Assembly: GCA_021296435.1 (NCBI GenBank)
Contig: JAGWAK010000081.1
Span: forward strand, 1 to 6,775
Direction: 5' to 3'
Source of the DNA: Acidimicrobiia bacterium
GTDB lineage: Bacteria; Actinomycetota; Acidimicrobiia; Acidimicrobiales; CATQHL01
Length of the DNA stretch: 6,775 nt
Below are positions 5,732 through 6,775 of the stretch, piece by piece; position 1 is the stretch's first letter, and each line of letters begins with the position of its first letter. A program made the position numbers and the translations under genes. Under the pieces are notes generated by a model that searched no databases, was not told where the DNA came from, and saw only the letters and a program-made list of their open reading frames with translations.

Positions 5732-5756
5732 CGGATCGTCTGGCGAAATCGATCCG
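5732..5756. repeat. Inverted repeat CGGATCG-N11-CGATCCG
   Basis: This is a perfect 7-bp dyad with an 11-bp spacer, giving 18-bp centre-to-centre spacing. It could be an operator half-site pair or the end of the adjoining repeat element. A second small palindrome, CGCCGG-CCC-CCGGCG, follows at 5758-5772. Confidence 0.4.
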
Positions 5757-5838
5757 GCGCCGGCCCCCGGCGTCCCCACCCTCGTGTGTCTGGGGCAATT
5801 CGGGGGGCCGGCGACTCCGCGTCGACCAGCGGCGGCCG

Positions 5839-5844
5839 TAGAAT
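5839..5844 (+). promoter_or_regulatory. Putative -10 element of the histidine phosphatase gene
   Basis: TAGAAT is close to TATAAT and stands out in GC-rich DNA. Transcription from about 5851 would leave a leader of some 30 nt. No clear -35 is present at the expected distance. Confidence 0.4.
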
Positions 5845-5881
5845 TCCGCTTCGCTGTGTCTGCTTCCCGGAGCCTCGCGGA

Positions 5882-6364
5882 GTGACCCTGTACCTCATCC
5901 GGCACGCGGATGCCGGCAAGCGCGACCCGTACTCGCCCGGCGACCACCTGCGCGGCCTCAGCGAGGACGGGCAGCGGCAGGCGCGGCGCATCGCCGACCG
6001 CCTCGGGGACGCCGGCGTGACCCGCGTGTTCTCGAGCCCCTACCCGCGCTGCGTCGAGACGGTGGAGCCCCTGGCCCGCCGCCTGGGCCTGGAGGTGGAA
6101 CCGGAGCCCCTCCTGGCCGAGGGTGCCAATGGGCTCCGCACCTACGCCCTCATGACGGACCTGGCCGGCGCCGATGCGGTGCTGTGCAGCCACGGCGACG
6201 TCATCCCCGAGGTGATCCGGATGCTCCGGATCACGGGCACGGTCATCGGTAACCAGCGCGGCAACGCCAAGGGCTCCGTCTGGACGATCACCACCGACGG
6301 CAAGTCCTTCCTGACCGCCGAGTACGCCAAGACGCCGCGCAAGCCCGGCGCCGTCCTGCGCTAG
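5882..6364 (+). CDS. RHG-type histidine phosphatase (SixA / MutT1 C-terminal-like)
   Basis: This protein belongs to the histidine phosphatase (phosphoglycerate mutase-like) superfamily, in which a phospho-histidine intermediate forms during phosphate-ester hydrolysis. The 160 residues begin TLYLIRHADAG after the initiator. The catalytic motif R7-H8 opens the fold, followed by SSPYPRCVETVEPL with R56, E80 as likely acid/base and SHGDVIP with H104 as second histidine. The later stretch GNAKGSVWTI followed by a C-terminal AEYAK resembles the phosphatase half of mycobacterial MutT1 as I remember it, more than SixA itself. The frame is open upstream to 5636 but holds no Nudix box. GTG 5882, with CGGAG 9 nt before it, starts the domain correctly. 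The substrate is unknown: protein phosphohistidine or a nucleotide are possibilities. The stop overlaps the converging TPR gene. Confidence 0.88.
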   Translation: MTLYLIRHADAGKRDPYSPGDHLRGLSEDGQRQARRIADRLGDAGVTRVFSSPYPRCVETVEPLARRLGLEVEPEPLLAEGANGLRTYALMTDLAGADAVLCSHGDVIPEVIRMLRITGTVIGNQRGNAKGSVWTITTDGKSFLTAEYAKTPRKPGAVLR

Positions 6365-6775
6365 CCGCCGGCGGCGGCGCGGACCTCTTCGGCGAGGCGG
6401 GCGCCCTCGTCCAGCAGGCCGGCGGGGGCCGGGAGTGTGGCCAGGTGGTCGAGGTCGGCGAGGGCGTCGTCGAAGAGACCCAGGCGGGCCAGGGCCAGGC
6501 CCCGCCAGAAGCGGGCCTCGGGATCGTCCGGGGCCAGTTCGACGGCCCGGTCCAGGGCGCGCATCCCCTCGGCGAGCAGGTCCTCGAAGGCGGCGAAGTC
6601 CGGCGAGGTCAGCAGCGCGCCGCGGCCCACCAGCGCCGACACGTTGGTCGGGTCGGCCTGCAGGGCGGTGCCGAACAGCCGGGCGGCCAGCACCATCTGC
6701 CCGCCGTCGGCCAGCAGGCGGGCGGCGGTGGCCATCTCGTCGCCCGTGGCGCCGGCCAGCAACGCCTCGATGGCG
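6361..6775 (-). CDS. TPR-repeat protein, 5' end outside the window
   Basis: About 137 C-terminal residues are visible; the frame is open to the window edge, so the TTG at 6762 is only one internal possibility. The sequence is Ala/Leu-rich and helical with tetratricopeptide character. Two repeats are recognisable: one ending in ALQADPTNVSALVGRGALL, and one running through RAVELAPDDPEARFWRGLAL to LGLFDDALADLDHLATLP. TPRs mediate protein-protein contacts. Such C-termini occur in cytochrome c maturation (CcmI/CcmH-like) and in many unassigned actinobacterial proteins, but nothing here decides between them. No membrane segment is visible in this part. Its TAG stop shares the palindrome CTAG (6361-6364) with the phosphatase stop. 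Confidence 0.8.
   Translation of the reverse strand, partial: AIEALLAGATGDEMATAARLLADGGQMVLAARLFGTALQADPTNVSALVGRGALLTSPDFAAFEDLLAEGMRALDRAVELAPDDPEARFWRGLALARLGLFDDALADLDHLATLPAPAGLLDEGARLAEEVRAAAGG

Larger units (their letters stand above)
5547..5881. other. Repeat-rich divergent intergenic region, mrp / histidine phosphatase
   Basis: This 335-bp stretch has open frames on both strands but none looks like a protein; translations are Pro/Arg/Gly-rich with no domain. It contains a long hairpin (5631-5659), a 28-bp direct repeat, two smaller dyads (5732-5756, 5758-5772) and a -10-like hexamer before the phosphatase. I infer a dispersed intergenic repeat element inserted between two core genes, leaving promoter-proximal DNA at each end. 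Confidence 0.5.

Noticed and set aside
5636..5881. N-terminal extension of the histidine phosphatase, or a Nudix domain there
   Set aside because: The 82 extra residues are Pro/Arg/Gly-rich, cross the repeat element and contain no Nudix box.
4618..5991. 457-codon minus-strand frame over mrp and its upstream region
   Set aside because: It is out of frame with mrp, whose motifs are unambiguous, and its translation is Arg/Gly/Pro-rich with no domain.
5597..6193. Minus-strand frame over the repeat region and phosphatase
   Set aside because: It is antisense to a convincing phosphatase; its upstream part is translated repeat sequence, a frequent false gene.

Overview
The window comes from a high-GC bacterial chromosome. 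It carries a WhiB-family Fe-S regulator, which is confined to actinobacteria and their phages, plus strongly G/C-biased codon use and alternative GTG, TTG and probably CTG starts. I infer an actinobacterium; an Acidimicrobiia-like lineage is possible, but the sequence alone cannot place it.

Layout, left to right. Positions 1-171 are a non-coding edge. Then comes the minus-strand operon etfB-etfA (1936 to 172), the two subunits of electron transfer flavoprotein. A divergent intergenic region (1937-2198) holds a 15-bp palindrome and a plausible promoter. It leads to a plus-strand diacylglycerol/lipid kinase (2199-3122) that appears to start at CTG. Its stop overlaps, tail to tail, the stop of a minus-strand glycerophosphodiester phosphodiesterase (3116-3823). 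A second divergent region (3824-4051) holds a good sigma-70-type promoter with two repeats 21 bp apart, serving a small WhiB1-like regulator (4052-4321). The minus-strand mrp/apbC-type Fe-S cluster carrier gene (4386-5546) faces it. A 335-bp intergenic region (5547-5881) is unusually rich in repeats: a 13-pair hairpin, a 28-bp direct repeat and further dyads. It precedes a plus-strand RHG-type histidine phosphatase (5882-6364). The stop of that gene shares the palindrome CTAG with the stop of a minus-strand TPR protein that runs off the right edge (6361-6775).

Functional reading. Most genes are housekeeping: electron flow from fatty-acid or amino-acid oxidation (ETF), lipid head-group turnover (lipid kinase plus GDPD), Fe-S assembly (Mrp) and an Fe-S redox/NO-type regulator (WhiB). 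Only etfB-etfA is a convincing operon; the other genes alternate in strand as single units. I see no defence system, CRISPR array, tRNA, rRNA, transposase or biosynthetic cluster. The points worth a second look are the CTG start, the repeat-rich region at 5612-5772, the repeats at the whiB promoter, the stand-alone phosphatase resembling the C-terminal half of MutT1, and Mrp lacking its usual CxxC.
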